Below, piece after piece: positions 34,842 through 45,360 of a stretch of DNA of 64,000 nucleotides. Every line of letters starts with the position of its first letter. The stretch's first letter is position 1. Made by a program: the position numbers and the translations under genes. The notes under the pieces were generated by a model. The model ran no database searches. It saw only the letters and a program-made list of their open reading frames with translations, and was not told the DNA's origin. This DNA is from Ensifer adhaerens (GTDB taxonomy: Bacteria; Pseudomonadota; Alphaproteobacteria; Rhizobiales; Rhizobiaceae). Where the stretch lies: positions 62,001 through 126,000 of the forward strand of contig OCMG01000003.1 of the NCBI GenBank assembly GCA_900215285.1, read 5' to 3'.

Positions 34842-36005
34842 TTGAGGAACGGAAGCGGAGAGATATTGACGAAGTTGCGGGACCAAGGCGCCATGTCGCG
34901 CGCCGAGTTGTCCCGACTGACCGGTATTTCGTCAGCCGGCGTCACCAAGATCACGGCGCAATTAATTCGCGATCGTGTGCTATGGGAGCTGGATGGCTCG
35001 GAAACGGCAAGTATCGGGCGTCCGCCTGTCACGGTCGCAATCCGGCCGGATGCACGGCATGTTCTCGGTATTCATCTCGGCGCAGGTCAGGTCCATTTCG
35101 GGCTTTCGGACCTTGGTCTCGCTCTCACCCACGCGCGCAGCGTCGCCTACGACCTCAGCGAGCCCGTCTTCGATCTCATCGCACGCGTTTCGGATCTTGC
35201 GCGAGACGTTCTGCGTGATTGTGATCTCCCTCCCGGCAAGCTTCTGGGCATCGGGGTCGGGGTTCCCGGCAGCGTCGATCCCACGCGCCGGGCGAATACG
35301 CATTCGGTGCTGACCGGTTGGCGCGACATTCCCTTTGCGGCCGCCTTCGAACAGGCGCTCGGCCATCCGGTGGTGCTGGAACACAATGCCACCGCTATGG
35401 CCATGGCGGAAGCCTGTTACGGAGAAGGCCGGGCGGCGGGCAGCATTCTCTACTTGCTTCTCGGCAAGGGCATCGGCGCCGGCTTTGTGCAGACGGACGG
35501 GATCGAGCGGCGCAACGCCGTCGAGATCGGCCACGTCGTGGTGGAGCCCGGCGGCAGACCCTGCCGGTGCGGGGGGCGCGGCTGCCTCGAGCGCTTTTTC
35601 TCCGAGGAACCTCTACGCGAAATTGTCGGCAATCCGGCCCTGCCGCGGACCGAGCTTCTTGATGCGGTCATGAAGACGTCGCAATGGCCGACACTTTACG
35701 AATATTTCCTCCAGGCGCTTTCAACCGCTGTCACTCTCTTGGGTCCGGAGCGGATCGTACTCGGTGGCGACCTGAATTACGCGCCGGATCGCTTTCTGGA
35801 GGATTTGCGCCGCGATCTTCCGCTCCGGGTGATGCCGGAGCAGCGCCGGAAATTGCGGATCGAACGCACAAGTCTTATCGAGCCGGTGGGCGTTCACGGC
35901 GCAGCATGCGTCGCTCTGGAGCGCTTTTTGTATTCAAACGGTCTTCTCACATCGTCGTCAAACTTTGCCCGCCACGCCGAGCGAAAGTCGGGAAGGAATT
36001 CATGA
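34842..36005 (+). CDS. ROK family transcriptional regulator of the organosulfate operon
   Basis: 387 residues starting at TTG 34842, placed there by an AGGAG site 6 nt upstream. HTH at about 10-60 ([20 protein letters not shown]); ROK domain with [18 protein letters not shown] and the zinc motif [13 protein letters not shown], so the sugar-binding fold is intact. Its stop overlaps the permease ATG (ATGA), making it the first gene of a six-gene operon. Because ROK proteins sense sugars, the sulfated substrate of this operon may be a sulfo- or sulfated sugar (inference). Confidence 0.88.
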   Translation: MRNGSGEILTKLRDQGAMSRAELSRLTGISSAGVTKITAQLIRDRVLWELDGSETASIGRPPVTVAIRPDARHVLGIHLGAGQVHFGLSDLGLALTHARSVAYDLSEPVFDLIARVSDLARDVLRDCDLPPGKLLGIGVGVPGSVDPTRRANTHSVLTGWRDIPFAAAFEQALGHPVVLEHNATAMAMAEACYGEGRAAGSILYLLLGKGIGAGFVQTDGIERRNAVEIGHVVVEPGGRPCRCGGRGCLERFFSEEPLREIVGNPALPRTELLDAVMKTSQWPTLYEYFLQALSTAVTLLGPERIVLGGDLNYAPDRFLEDLRRDLPLRVMPEQRRKLRIERTSLIEPVGVHGAACVALERFLYSNGLLTSSSNFARHAERKSGRNS

Positions 36006-36808
36006 GCATTGCCAATGATCCCGAGCCTGCGGGCTCGAACAACGAAAATGCCTATGCGGCGGGACGCCTGCTCTGGGGCCTCTTGTCATTCGCCGTCGGC
36101 ATAGGGCTCTGGTGGATCTTCACCGCTTCTGGGCTTTCGGTCCTTCCGAGCCCATGGACGGTATTGTTGCGCATGGTCGATCTGGCCATGTCCGGCCAGC
36201 TTTGGACCGATATGTTCGCCTCTCTGCGCCGTGTGCTGCTCGGTTTCCTGCTTGGTTCCCTGATTGCCGTGCCGGTGGGGTTCCTCATGGGCTGGTACCG
36301 GATCGCGAGAGCCATTGTCGATCCGTGGATCCAGTTCTTTCGAGTTATCCCGCCGCTCGCGATCATTCCACTGGCCATCGTCACGCTCGGCATCGATGAA
36401 AAGCCAAAAATATTCGTGATCTTTCTCGCCGCCTTTCTGTCCTCGGTCGTCTCGACCTATCAAGGCGTCATCAGTGTCGATCGCACCTACATCAACGCCG
36501 CGCGGGTGCTCGGCGCCGGCGATGGGGTGATTTTTGCGAAGGTCATCATTCCGGCGTCCACCCCCTTCATTCTGGTCGGGTTCCGCATCGGCCTCGGCTC
36601 CGCCTGGGCAACCGTCGTCGCCGCCGAACTGATTGCCGCGCAATCCGGCCTCGGATTTCGCATGCAGCAGGCCCAACTTTATTATGACCTGCCCACCATC
36701 TTCGTCAGCCTCATCGCTATCGGCATTCTGGGCCTCATCATGGACCGGATCGTTGTCCGCGCGGAGGAACGGCTGACCCATTGGCAGGAGAGGATCCATC
36801 ATGACTGA
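36002..36808 (+). CDS. ABC transporter permease, SsuC/TauC type
   Basis: Membrane subunit of a sulfonate/taurine/nitrate-class importer, 268 residues. Hydrophobic helices ([40 protein letters not shown]) and the EAA loop ([20 protein letters not shown]) are visible. The ATG at 36002 overlaps the ROK stop by 4 nt. The ATPase gene begins 8 nt before this one ends. Confidence 0.88.
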   Translation: MSIANDPEPAGSNNENAYAAGRLLWGLLSFAVGIGLWWIFTASGLSVLPSPWTVLLRMVDLAMSGQLWTDMFASLRRVLLGFLLGSLIAVPVGFLMGWYRIARAIVDPWIQFFRVIPPLAIIPLAIVTLGIDEKPKIFVIFLAAFLSSVVSTYQGVISVDRTYINAARVLGAGDGVIFAKVIIPASTPFILVGFRIGLGSAWATVVAAELIAAQSGLGFRMQQAQLYYDLPTIFVSLIAIGILGLIMDRIVVRAEERLTHWQERIHHD

Positions 36809-37583
36809 GTTCCAGCCGAAGATCGCCTTCCGCCATGTATCGAAGACGTTCGGGGACGGGGCAAAGTCATTCGTCGCCCTGCGCGATCTGACGCTGGACA
36901 TCGGAGACGGCGAAATCGTCACAGTCGTCGGGCCATCGGGCTGCGGCAAATCCACGGCGATGAACATCGTGGCCGGTCTGGTGGATGTCTCATCGGGAGA
37001 TTGCCTGGTGGATGGAAAGCCGGTGAAGGGACCGGGGCCGGACCGTGGCGTGATCTTTCAGCAATATGCGCTTTTCCCGTGGCTGACGGTGCTGAAGAAC
37101 GTTGAATTCGGCCTCAAGCTGCAGGGCATGCGGCAAGACGAACGCCGCAAGCGCGCGTTACATTACCTGGACCTCGTGGGACTGAAGGATTTTGCCGACG
37201 CCTATCCGAAGACGCTGTCCGGCGGCATGAAACAGCGTTGCGCGATCGCGCGGGCCTATGCCGTGAACCCCAGCGTCCTCTTGATGGACGAACCGTTCGG
37301 CGCGCTCGACGCGCTGACGAGGGTCAAGCTGCAGGATCAGCTGCTCGACACCTGGTCGAAGGACAAACGGACAGTGATGTTCATCACCCACGATGTCGAC
37401 GAGGCGGTCTATATCGCACACAGAGTCATTGTCCTTGCAGCACGCCCGGGGCGTCTGCAGGAAATCATCGAGGTCGATCTGCCGTTTCCGCGCAATGAAG
37501 AGGTGCGGCTGTCGCCTGAATTCACCACAATTCGCAACAAGGTCTGGCGCGCGGTCTACGACCGGGCGTCCGAAACTGCATGA
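36801..37583 (+). CDS. ABC transporter ATP-binding protein, SsuB/TauB type
   Basis: ATPase of the same importer, 260 residues. Walker [11 protein letters not shown]-loop [13 protein letters not shown], signature [14 protein letters not shown], Walker [14 protein letters not shown]-loop [13 protein letters not shown]; the GMKQR signature and ALFPW are typical of the sulfonate/nitrate class. Overlaps the permease gene. Confidence 0.92.
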   Translation: MTEFQPKIAFRHVSKTFGDGAKSFVALRDLTLDIGDGEIVTVVGPSGCGKSTAMNIVAGLVDVSSGDCLVDGKPVKGPGPDRGVIFQQYALFPWLTVLKNVEFGLKLQGMRQDERRKRALHYLDLVGLKDFADAYPKTLSGGMKQRCAIARAYAVNPSVLLMDEPFGALDALTRVKLQDQLLDTWSKDKRTVMFITHDVDEAVYIAHRVIVLAARPGRLQEIIEVDLPFPRNEEVRLSPEFTTIRNKVWRAVYDRASETA

Positions 37584-37603
37584 AACCCGGGAGGAGAGAA
37601 GTC

Positions 37604-38560
37604 ATGTTCAAGAAGCTAATGGTATTGGCGGCGGCAGCCGTGGTGGCACTATCCGGCGCTGCCAGCGCCGCTGAGGTCGATACGATCCGCATGGGCTATA
37701 TCGCGGATTATTTTGGAACCAGCGTGGCAGCTATCGCCACCAAGGAGGGCCTGTGGGCGAAACACGGGCTGAATGCAGATCTGAAGGTCTTCACGAACGG
37801 TCCCATCCAGGTCCAGGCGCTCAACGCCGGATCGCTTGATTTTGCCTATATCGGCCCCGGCGCTCTTTGGCTGCCGGCGAGCGGCCAAGCCAAGGTGATC
37901 GCGGTCAATGCCCTTGGTTATACCGATCGTGTCATTGCACAGCCGGGCATCAACAGCATTGCCGATCTAAAGGGCAAGAAGGTTGGCGTTCCCGAGGGAA
38001 CCTCGGGCGACATGCTGCTGCGTCTGGCCCTGAAAAAGGCCGGAATGAAACGGGAAGACCTCAACATCATACCTATGGATCCTTCAACCGTCGTCACGGC
38101 TTTCGCCTCCGGGCAGATCGACGCCGCGGGCATCTGGTATCCGTTCGTTGATGTCATCAAGAAGCGGATTCCCAATCTCAAGGAGTTGAGCTCGAACGAG
38201 GATTTCTTCCCCGATATCGCGTTCCCATCGAGCTTCATCGTCAGCGATGCGAAGGCAAAGGATGTCGAGGTGATCAAGAAGGTCAACGCGGTCATCAAGG
38301 AGGCGGTCGATTTCCGCCGTGAAAACCCCGAAAAGGCCGTGGCAATCACAGCCGCATTTCTGAACGTGCCGGAGGGGCCGCTGATGACCGAGTCAAAGCT
38401 CGCCCGCTTGCCGTCCAGCGCTGAGCTGGAAAAGCTGACCCGCGACGGCAAGGTGGCGAACTGGTTCGACACGCTCGCCGGCCTCTACGCCGATTTCGGC
38501 AAGATCAAGACGCCGTTGCCCGCATCGGACTTCTATCTCGGCAAGCTTTACGCCGAATAA
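37604..38560 (+). CDS. ABC transporter substrate-binding protein, TauA/SsuA/NMT1 type
   Basis: Periplasmic receptor, 318 residues with signal peptide (FKKLMVLAAAAVVALSGAAS). Mature part has the NMT1-like pattern (AAIATKEGLWAKHGLNADLK; KGKKVGVPEGTSGDMLLRLA). The ATG at 37604 follows GGGAGGAGAG; an ATG 24 nt earlier overlaps the ATPase stop and lacks this site. Ligand likely a sulfate ester, given the sulfatase downstream. Confidence 0.9.
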   Translation: MFKKLMVLAAAAVVALSGAASAAEVDTIRMGYIADYFGTSVAAIATKEGLWAKHGLNADLKVFTNGPIQVQALNAGSLDFAYIGPGALWLPASGQAKVIAVNALGYTDRVIAQPGINSIADLKGKKVGVPEGTSGDMLLRLALKKAGMKREDLNIIPMDPSTVVTAFASGQIDAAGIWYPFVDVIKKRIPNLKELSSNEDFFPDIAFPSSFIVSDAKAKDVEVIKKVNAVIKEAVDFRRENPEKAVAITAAFLNVPEGPLMTESKLARLPSSAELEKLTRDGKVANWFDTLAGLYADFGKIKTPLPASDFYLGKLYAE

Positions 38561-38568
38561 GAGCGCAT

Positions 38569-38593
38569 GGGGCTGCGGTCAAAGCGCGGCCCC
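38569..38593 (+). other. Intercistronic hairpin after the organosulfate-binding-protein gene
   Basis: GGGGCTGCG pairs with CGCGGCCCC (one G-U pair) over a 7-nt loop, 8 nt after the stop codon. No T-run follows and the sulfatase start is 25 nt further on, so it most likely stabilises the receptor message. Confidence 0.65.
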
Positions 38594-38618
38594 TCCACGT
38601 CATGCAACAGGAGCAGAA

Positions 38619-40169
38619 ATGACGCGCCCCAATATCATTTTCATCATGTCCGATGACCACGCCTCGCGAGCGATCTCGGCCTATGGCGCGGGGATCAACC
38701 ACACGCCCAATCTGGACCGGCTGGCGAGGGAAGGCATGCGGCATGACGCGACCTATGTCACCAATTCGATCTGCACGCCTTCGCGCGCTGCGATCCTGTG
38801 CGGCACCCATAATCACGTCAACTGCGTCACGACGCTGGAAACGCATATCGACAACCGTCTGCCCAATGTTGCCAAGTCCCTGAAGGCGAGTGGATACGCG
38901 ACGGCAATCTTCGGGAAATGGCATCTGGGCGAGGGCAAGGCGCACCAGCCGACCGGATTTGATGAGTGGGCGGTTGTGCCGGGACAGGGCGATTACTGGG
39001 ACCCTGCTTTTCATTTCCCCGACGGGCTCCGACGGGTGAGCGGCTATGCCACGGACATTATCACCGACATGTCGATCGAATTTATCGACCGCCACAAGGA
39101 CGAGCCGTTCTTCCTGATGTGCCACCACAAGGCGCCGCATCGCAATTGGCAGTATCACCCCCGCTATCGCGGCATCCATGCCCCCGGCACCATTCCGCTG
39201 CCGCCGACCTTTGACGACGACTATTCCAACCGTGCGGCCGCTGCAGCCGCCGCTAAAATGCGTGTGCGCTCGGACATGCTCTACGACGATCTGGGTCTGG
39301 TCCAGCCGGAAGGCGGGCGAGAGATCGCCGGCGAGTTGCTGACCGAATACTGGCAAATGCGCAAAATCCCAGATCTCCAGGCTGGTGAAACGATCACCGT
39401 GACCTGTGCCGAGACGGGTGAAAAGTTCACCTTTGACGACCCGAAGGCCTTCGCCGAGTTTAAGTATCAGCGCTATATGTCGCGCTATTTGCGGACGGTC
39501 CAGGCCATTGACGACAATGTCGGACGGATGCTCGACAAGCTGGACGAACTCGGTCTGGCAGAAAATACCGTCGTCATCTACACATCCGACCAGGGCTTTT
39601 TCCTGGGAGAGCACGGCTGGTTCGACAAGCGCTTCATGTATGAAGAGAGCTATCAGATGCCGTTCCTCTGCCGTTACCCGGCTGAAATTCCAGCAGGCAG
39701 CGTCTCGGGTGACATCGCTTGCAATGTCGATTTCGCCCCCACGTTCCTCGACTGGGCGGGCGTGACCAAGCCGAGCTATATGCAGGGTGTTTCCATGCGC
39801 TCTGTTTTGAAGGGTCAGACGCCTGGGGATTGGGATCAGGTCGCCTATCATCGCTACTGGATGCACAACGATGAAATTCACGAGGCCTGGGCGCATTACG
39901 GTGTGCGTGACCCGCGTTACAAGCTGATCTATTGGTACAATAAGGATCTCGGCCAAGCCGGCGCCCGTCCTAACGGCGCGCCTCCGGAGTGGGAATTGTT
40001 CGATTGCGAACAAGATCCGATGGAACTGACCAATGTCGCGAACGATCCGGCCTATGCGCAGGTGTTTGCCGACATGCTTGTCAAACTCGACACCAAGCAG
40101 GCGCAGATCGGCGATGCGCCCGAACACGATAGCCAGGCCGTACTCGCAAGTCTGTTAAAGGCGAGCTGA
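38619..40169 (+). CDS. Sulfatase, Cys-type (formylglycine-dependent)
   Basis: Hydrolyses sulfate esters (or N-sulfo groups), 516 residues. The N-terminal metal site is PNIIFIMSDDHASR; the activation motif C52-T-P-S-R (ICTPSRAAIL) marks a cysteine oxidised to formylglycine. YTSDQGFFLGEHGWFDKR carries further metal and sulfate ligands. No signal peptide, so it acts in the cytoplasm on imported substrate. Overall resembles arylsulfatases and sulfamidases of the S1 family; the exact substrate is not evident. It pairs with the maturase encoded immediately downstream (stop and start 1 nt apart). Confidence 0.92.
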   Translation: MTRPNIIFIMSDDHASRAISAYGAGINHTPNLDRLAREGMRHDATYVTNSICTPSRAAILCGTHNHVNCVTTLETHIDNRLPNVAKSLKASGYATAIFGKWHLGEGKAHQPTGFDEWAVVPGQGDYWDPAFHFPDGLRRVSGYATDIITDMSIEFIDRHKDEPFFLMCHHKAPHRNWQYHPRYRGIHAPGTIPLPPTFDDDYSNRAAAAAAAKMRVRSDMLYDDLGLVQPEGGREIAGELLTEYWQMRKIPDLQAGETITVTCAETGEKFTFDDPKAFAEFKYQRYMSRYLRTVQAIDDNVGRMLDKLDELGLAENTVVIYTSDQGFFLGEHGWFDKRFMYEESYQMPFLCRYPAEIPAGSVSGDIACNVDFAPTFLDWAGVTKPSYMQGVSMRSVLKGQTPGDWDQVAYHRYWMHNDEIHEAWAHYGVRDPRYKLIYWYNKDLGQAGARPNGAPPEWELFDCEQDPMELTNVANDPAYAQVFADMLVKLDTKQAQIGDAPEHDSQAVLASLLKAS

Positions 40170-40170
40170 C

Positions 40171-41130
40171 ATGTCCTGCTGCGCGTCCAGAAACGCCTCC
40201 TCTGGAGCAGGTCACCCGAGCGATGACCTGCAGGGGGACCGCGGGCCGGGCCCGGAGGTTCTGGCCCGGGCCAACAAGACGCCTCCGCCGAAAGTCCTCT
40301 TTCACGGAGGCCCCACCCATACGGGAACGAGAACGCCGGTTATCCCTCAGGACGGCGAAGGGGTGATCGGTGAACATCGGCTGGAGCCATTCCGTGCCGA
40401 GGCGCATGCCGTCACCAATTCCCGCTTTGCAGCATTCGTGACCGAAACCGGATACCGCACGGTTTCGGAACGTCTCGGTCAGGGATTGGTGTTCAGATAC
40501 CTGATGGACAGCCCCCGACGTGCAACATCGACGGAAGGCCCGACGCCCTGGTGGGCCGCGGTTCCGGGCGCCTGCTGGTATGCGCCTGAGGGCCCGGGGT
40601 CATCGATCCTCGAACGCATGGATCACCCCGTGACGCATATTTCCTGGGGCGACGCAGCGGCATTTGCGGCATGGGCAGGTGGCCGGCTTCCAACCGAGGC
40701 GGAATGGGAACACGCCGCGCGCGGCGGTCTGGACGATCCTCGTTTCCCATGGGGCGATGAGGAGCCGAACGATCATGACTTCATGCCGGCAAATATCTGG
40801 CAGGGGACCTTTCCGGACGGGAACAGTCAGGCTGACGGCTATGCGGGAACCGCACCAGTTGATGCCTTCTCGCCCAATGGCGCAGGTCTTTTCAATATGG
40901 CCGGCAATGTTTGGGAGTGGACGTCAGATCCTTTCCGCATCCGCTCCGCCGCACGCTATGCCTCGCTGAGGAATAGTGAAGCAGTGGCGCAAAAGCAGAT
41001 GGTGATGAAGGGCGGCAGTTTTCTCTGCCACATCAGCTATTGTTACCGATACCGGATCGCCGCCCGATCAGCGACCAGCGCAGACAGCGGAGCTGCACAT
41101 TGCGGCGTGAGAGTGTTTTTCAGTGCATGA
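40171..41130 (+). CDS. Formylglycine-generating enzyme (sulfatase maturase)
   Basis: Copper-dependent oxidase that converts the CxPSR cysteine of the sulfatase to formylglycine; 319 residues. FGE fold motifs: HPVTHISWGDAAAFAAWAG, RLPTEAEWEHAARGG, NMAGNVWEWTSDPF, and the redox pair C286 and C291 in GGSFLCHISYCYRYR, spaced as in human FGE (five residues apart). No signal peptide, matching a cytoplasmic sulfatase. The first 25 residues are Cys/Ser-rich (SCCASRN) and lie outside the fold, as in other bacterial FGEs. End of the operon. Confidence 0.92.
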   Translation: MSCCASRNASSGAGHPSDDLQGDRGPGPEVLARANKTPPPKVLFHGGPTHTGTRTPVIPQDGEGVIGEHRLEPFRAEAHAVTNSRFAAFVTETGYRTVSERLGQGLVFRYLMDSPRRATSTEGPTPWWAAVPGACWYAPEGPGSSILERMDHPVTHISWGDAAAFAAWAGGRLPTEAEWEHAARGGLDDPRFPWGDEEPNDHDFMPANIWQGTFPDGNSQADGYAGTAPVDAFSPNGAGLFNMAGNVWEWTSDPFRIRSAARYASLRNSEAVAQKQMVMKGGSFLCHISYCYRYRIAARSATSADSGAAHCGVRVFFSA

Positions 41131-41498
41131 TGACCGCCTGCTGATCCGTGGATAATCGTCTCTTCGTGTCCAGGGTTGGGATTGGACGGGGCCCCGTTGT
41201 CGAGGTGGCGATCCGGAAAAACGACTTGAAGCTCCGATGACTGAGCACCCGTCCAGAAAGATCGAATGTATTCAACCAATTGCCCCGAGAGAAAACGACG
41301 GCCTTGTCGTTCTGAACGCTCTTGACGCCCGCAACCACCGGAAGGTCGCCCTGCCCTTTTTCTGAGGAAACCTGGAAGGATTGCTCGTTCGCCTCCGCGA
41401 CTTGGACTTGGCAGTCCGCAAGCTGCTTCCCAGCTTCGTCACGATTGTTGCAGACCGGATGCCTTGACCGACCGTATGGTTCGCGCCATCTAGGCGCT
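41131..41498. other. Gene-poor stretch after the FGE gene
   Basis: 368 nt in which I see no supported gene. Long frames exist on both strands but start without ribosome sites and have no recognisable domain. Together with the frameshifted gene that follows, this looks like a worn junction between the organosulfate operon and the ATPase operon. Confidence 0.5.
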
Positions 41499-42124
41499 AT
41501 GGCGAAACGAGAGAAGAACGGCATCGAACTGATCAGAACCTGGACCTTGTCGGCTCCGATCACCATGGGATCGTCCGTGCGGGCAAAGGGTCTTCTACAG
41601 GAAATACAGGCGCGCCTTCCTGCCACCTCCAAGAAAGCAATCTCGCTCGAAGGCCTGGATCTCGTGTTGGCAATGCCAGTCGATGAGAGAAGCCCGCTTT
41701 CAACGCAGCGGTCTCGGTGGTTTCCAAGGCTTTGGATGAAGCTCCTTCCCTTCCTGTCATCCCACGCGAAATCGAGGACATCCTTGGCATGAAGACGAGC
41801 GAGCGGCATCGCTGGCTTGCGGATGGACGTCTTCCAAGTGCTGGCACACGAACCGTGAGACTCGCAGGACGTGCCCGCAAGATCACCTTCCATATCTTCG
41901 ACCCGCAGGTGGTCGAGGATCTTCTGGACCGTGGTGCCATTGATGAGTGGCGTATCGAGGATGTGGAGGCGAAGGCAGAGAAGAGAGCGAAGGCTGCCTA
42001 TCAGGCGAAGCTGACGCGGCAGTCGAAGAAGAGGAAGCTGTCGAAAAAGCCCGAGGACAGCGAAGATCCGGGCGTGGCGCTGCGGGGCTGGGAAGATTTC
42101 GATCTTGACGGGCTGCTGCGTTGA
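41499..42124 (+). pseudogene. Frameshifted hypothetical gene
   Basis: The frame starting at ATG 41499 encodes AKREKNGIELIRTWTLSAPI and runs to PVDE at about 41687, then loses sense. A frame that opens at 41687 continues with EKPAFNAAVSVVSKALDEAP and later HRWLADGRLPSAGTRTVRLAG to the stop at 42124. The join falls in a GAGAGAAG repeat, consistent with a two-base AG insertion. The restored protein would be about 207 residues with a Lys-rich C-terminal tail. I do not recognise the family. The frameshift is inferred from coding character on both sides. Confidence 0.5.
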
Positions 42125-42330
42125 TCACGAGCTGCATGATCATGCCCTGCATTTCGTCCTGTGGCTCTGACGCCGATCAATCCTGCGCCCCCGCCCCGCG
42201 CGGCGCGGCGACTGCGGCGGCACAGCTCTCGTTTCCATGACGGGGCCGTCGGGAAACGGTTCGTTTTCCGCATCCGCTAGCTGCGTGCCGCCTTTCAGTG
42301 GATTGACCCACAGCCAATCTGCTCAGGCAA

Positions 42331-43155
42331 TTAGTTAGTACCGAGCTGACTGGTCGCCAGTTCAATCATCTCCGTTGTCATCTGTTCCTGCCGCGCCTGT
42401 CTCAGGGACCATTCAACGTCCGTACGACGTCGGCGCAGATTGGTTTGTGCCCGTGCCATGGTTTCGATACGGGCCTGGGCTTCAGCCCGGATTCCCTTCA
42501 TCAGCATGAGGGCGATGCTGGCGAAGAGGGCTTCCCGTTGCAGCCCGTCCAGCAGGAGCTTTGGTGCCATGGTCATCACCGGAGAGGGCGTCGGTGCAAC
42601 TGCCTTGCCGCTGGGGCGTGGCAAGAGGGTTTGCACCACAGGTGGCGCCGCCGGGTCAGAGGCTCCGACAATTGCACGGATCGTGCCCGGGTGTTCAGCG
42701 CTGTTTTCGACCAAAATATCGGTGATCCGGCTTGCAAGGTCCGGGGTGGCGTCCGGATGACCGGGCAAGTCGGCGCTCCACAGAAGCGATTGGTCGTCAT
42801 CTTCCAGCATCTGCACGGTGCGCTGGCCGGCGACAATCACGCCCAAATCCGGCTCGAACAACTGGCGGGCCGCAGCCGCGATGCGCGATGGATAGGCACC
42901 CGAGAAGCCTTGTGATGCGCCGATGACGATCAGCATTCCGGGACCTTCCACTCTGCCGGCACAGGGCGTACCCGCTGCCGCTTCAGCGGCTTCAACTGCC
43001 CTGCCGATGGTTTCGGCATAGGTTGAAATGGCCGTCATGGCGGCGTTTGCCGCCGCCAGATGGCTTGCGGCCATGGCACGAAGGGCACCTGTGACTTGGC
43101 CAATATCATCAAGTCCCGCCAGGCGTTTTTCGATCTCTTCAGAGCGGTCGGTCAT
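42331..43155 (-). CDS. atpG: N-type ATPase subunit gamma
   Basis: Central-stalk subunit, 274 residues, long N- and C-terminal helices ([20 protein letters not shown] at the start; [20 protein letters not shown] near the end). It is the last gene of the atpDCQRBEFAG order that defines N-ATPases. Its ATG overlaps the alpha stop by 4 nt. Diverged from the gamma of ordinary F-ATPases, as usual for this family. A 206-nt gap without a gene follows. Confidence 0.85.
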   Translation of the reverse strand: MTDRSEEIEKRLAGLDDIGQVTGALRAMAASHLAAANAAMTAISTYAETIGRAVEAAEAAAGTPCAGRVEGPGMLIVIGASQGFSGAYPSRIAAAARQLFEPDLGVIVAGQRTVQMLEDDDQSLLWSADLPGHPDATPDLASRITDILVENSAEHPGTIRAIVGASDPAAPPVVQTLLPRPSGKAVAPTPSPVMTMAPKLLLDGLQREALFASIALMLMKGIRAEAQARIETMARAQTNLRRRRTDVEWSLRQARQEQMTTEMIELATSQLGTN

Positions 43156-44654
43156 GTCCTGCTGATCGCCTCCCGGACGTTGTTGAGCAGAGTTGTCCGC
43201 ACTTCATCAGACAGTTTGTTGAGATCGGCACGCAGGCCCTCCAATGCGGGCTCGGCTGCCAGCCTTTCGGGAAGACTTTCCTTCAGCGCTGCGAGGTCTT
43301 CCGCTGCGACTTCATCAAGCATTCCCTTATTAAGGGCTGCGAGCAGTGCGATCTGAGTGAGGATCGAATAAGGGGAAAAGCGGGGCTGCGCCAGCAGTGC
43401 GGCAATCCTCTCTCCGCGCTTCAGCCTCGATGCCAATGCCTGTTCGCCGAAGCCGCCAAACCGGGAGAACATCTTCATTTCGAGATATTGCGCATAGTCG
43501 AGCCGCAGCCGACCGGCGACAGCCTTCATCGAACCCCATTGCGCCTTGCCGCCTACCCTGCTGACCGACAGGCCGACATCGACGGCGGGACGCTGGTTGG
43601 CCGCGAAAAGGGCCTGCGATGTCACGATCTGCCCATCGGAGATCGAAATGAGATTAGTCGGAATATAGGCCGACAAATTGCCAGCCTCGATTTCGGCAAT
43701 GGGCAGCGCCGTCAAAGATCCGCCGCCATGGTCACTCGACATCATCGCCGACCGCTCCAGAAGGCGTGCGTGAAGATAGAATATGTCGCCCGGATAGGCT
43801 TCCCGGCCCGGCGGTTGGCGCGAGAGGAGCGCCAGTTCGCGGTGGGTGGCCGCGTGCTTGGTCAGGTCATCATAGACGATCAACACGTGCTCGCCGCGGT
43901 CGCGAAACCACTCGGCGATGGAGGTAGCTGAAAACGGCGCCATCCACTGCAACCCCGGTTCGGCTGTCGCTTCGGCTACGATGAAGATCGTTCGGACAAA
44001 ATTGCCGCGTTCACGCACGGCCTCGATAACCCGCCGCACTCCGGACATGCGCTGGCCGATCGCCACATAGATGCAGATCATCTCGCTCTCGGCCTGGTTG
44101 ATGATCGTGTCCACCGCGATTGCCGTCTTGCCGGTCTGCCGTTCGCCGATGATCAGTTCACGCTGGCCGCGCCCGATGGCAAAGAGCGCGTCAATCACGA
44201 GAATCCCCGTCTCGACTGGCCGGGTGACGAAATCGCGCTCAATGATCGTTGGCGCCGGCCGCTCGATTGGCAGCCTGTCATGGCACTCCGGCAAAGGCGC
44301 CTCGTCCAGTGGTCGCCCGAGCGGGTCGAGGATGCGACCGAGCAGCGCTTCGCCAACAGGGACGGAGGCGATCTCACCTGTGCGGCTAACCTTCGAACCG
44401 GCTTTGATCCCGTCTGCCGGATCAAGAAAGGCTGCATGCAGCAGATCTTCGTCAAGGGTGAGCACGAAGCCGCGCGCGCCGCCTTCGAACACCAAGAGTT
44501 CATTGAGGGCAGCGCCTGGCAGGCCCTTCATGGTCGCCAGACCATCGGCGACCGCAACGATGGTGCCAATTTCCTCGGTCCGGGCTCCGACGGGAGCTTC
44601 ATCGATTCGCCGCTTCATTCGCTCGAAGGCGCTGAGGTCCTCAGTACTCATCAT
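43152..44654 (-). CDS. atpA: N-type ATPase subunit alpha
   Basis: Non-catalytic nucleotide-binding subunit, 500 residues. P-loop [13 protein letters not shown], beta-barrel start ([18 protein letters not shown]), and the Arg-finger region [32 protein letters not shown]. The start at 44654 overlaps the b-subunit end by 14 nt. Two ATGs in tandem (44654 and 44651) leave the exact start open by one residue. Confidence 0.92.
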   Translation of the reverse strand: MMSTEDLSAFERMKRRIDEAPVGARTEEIGTIVAVADGLATMKGLPGAALNELLVFEGGARGFVLTLDEDLLHAAFLDPADGIKAGSKVSRTGEIASVPVGEALLGRILDPLGRPLDEAPLPECHDRLPIERPAPTIIERDFVTRPVETGILVIDALFAIGRGQRELIIGERQTGKTAIAVDTIINQAESEMICIYVAIGQRMSGVRRVIEAVRERGNFVRTIFIVAEATAEPGLQWMAPFSATSIAEWFRDRGEHVLIVYDDLTKHAATHRELALLSRQPPGREAYPGDIFYLHARLLERSAMMSSDHGGGSLTALPIAEIEAGNLSAYIPTNLISISDGQIVTSQALFAANQRPAVDVGLSVSRVGGKAQWGSMKAVAGRLRLDYAQYLEMKMFSRFGGFGEQALASRLKRGERIAALLAQPRFSPYSILTQIALLAALNKGMLDEVAAEDLAALKESLPERLAAEPALEGLRADLNKLSDEVRTTLLNNVREAISRT

Positions 44655-45360
44655 GCATTGCCTCGGTTATGCGTTCCAGATCATGCAGCAGCGAATTGCG
44701 CAACACGCCGCTCTGCGATCGCAATTCGAGCCCCGAAATCAACGCCGGGTCTTCGGTCGTCTCCACCTGCACGTGAAACGGCTCCAGCGTCGCCAGCACC
44801 GTCTGGCGCTCTTCTGGCGACAGAACGGTAGCGGAAACGATGGTGAGGCCCCCGCCCCGCAGCAGCGCATTTCGCTCCGCGACCGGCAGAGCCGAGAGGG
44901 TATCGGCCAATCTATCGACATAGCCCTTGAACGTTGCCGGCTGGGTTTCAAGCGCGCGCTTGGCGATGGCGGACGCCAGGTCCCGTGCACGCTCAACCAG
45001 TTTTTCCTCGGCTCTCCTGTCGTCACGTGAGCGGGCGGCCTGACCTTCCGCAACGATCTTTGCCGCTTCGGCATGGGCTTGCTGGATCAGCGCATTGCGC
45101 TGCGCCTCCGCGTCTTCACGCGCCTTTGACAAGATCTCCTGGCGGCCAGTCCGGCTGGCTTCGGCTTGCGCGTCAGCTCTTGAAGCGGCCGCTTCGGCCT
45201 CCGTCTTCGCCGCCTGCGCCGCCTTCAATGCAGCATCTGTTTCGTCGCGCCGTCGGGCAATCATGGCAGCGACGGGCTTGAATAGGAAACGCTGCAGAAT
45301 TGCCAGCAGGACGATCACGTTGACCAGCTGGAAGCCGAATGAAACCCAGTCGAAGGTCAT
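44641..45360 (-). CDS. atpF: N-type ATPase subunit b with delta-like C-terminal segment
   Basis: Peripheral stalk, 239 residues, far longer than the usual 155-165. One N-terminal membrane helix ([20 protein letters not shown]), a long Ala/Glu/Arg coiled coil (about 35-150), and then a globular end whose final part ([20 protein letters not shown] then SLLHDLERI) resembles the C-terminal signature of the delta/OSCP subunit (DPxLIGGLxxRxGxxxxDxSxxxxLxxL). No separate delta gene exists in this operon, so b probably supplies the delta contact. Confidence 0.88.
   Translation of the reverse strand: MTFDWVSFGFQLVNVIVLLAILQRFLFKPVAAMIARRRDETDAALKAAQAAKTEAEAAASRADAQAEASRTGRQEILSKAREDAEAQRNALIQQAHAEAAKIVAEGQAARSRDDRRAEEKLVERARDLASAIAKRALETQPATFKGYVDRLADTLSALPVAERNALLRGGGLTIVSATVLSPEERQTVLATLEPFHVQVETTEDPALISGLELRSQSGVLRNSLLHDLERITEAMHDEY

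Noticed and set aside
36002..38560. Nitrate or thiamine-precursor importer
   Set aside because: The same transporter class serves those, but the co-transcribed sulfatase and FGE favour an organosulfate.
38505..40127. 540-residue minus-strand frame opposite the sulfatase
   Set aside because: Mirror frame; the sulfatase has intact CTPSR and metal motifs.
41120..41893. Long minus-strand frame over the gene-poor stretch after FGE
   Set aside because: No ribosome site, no domain, odd composition, and it overlaps the better supported frameshifted plus-strand gene.
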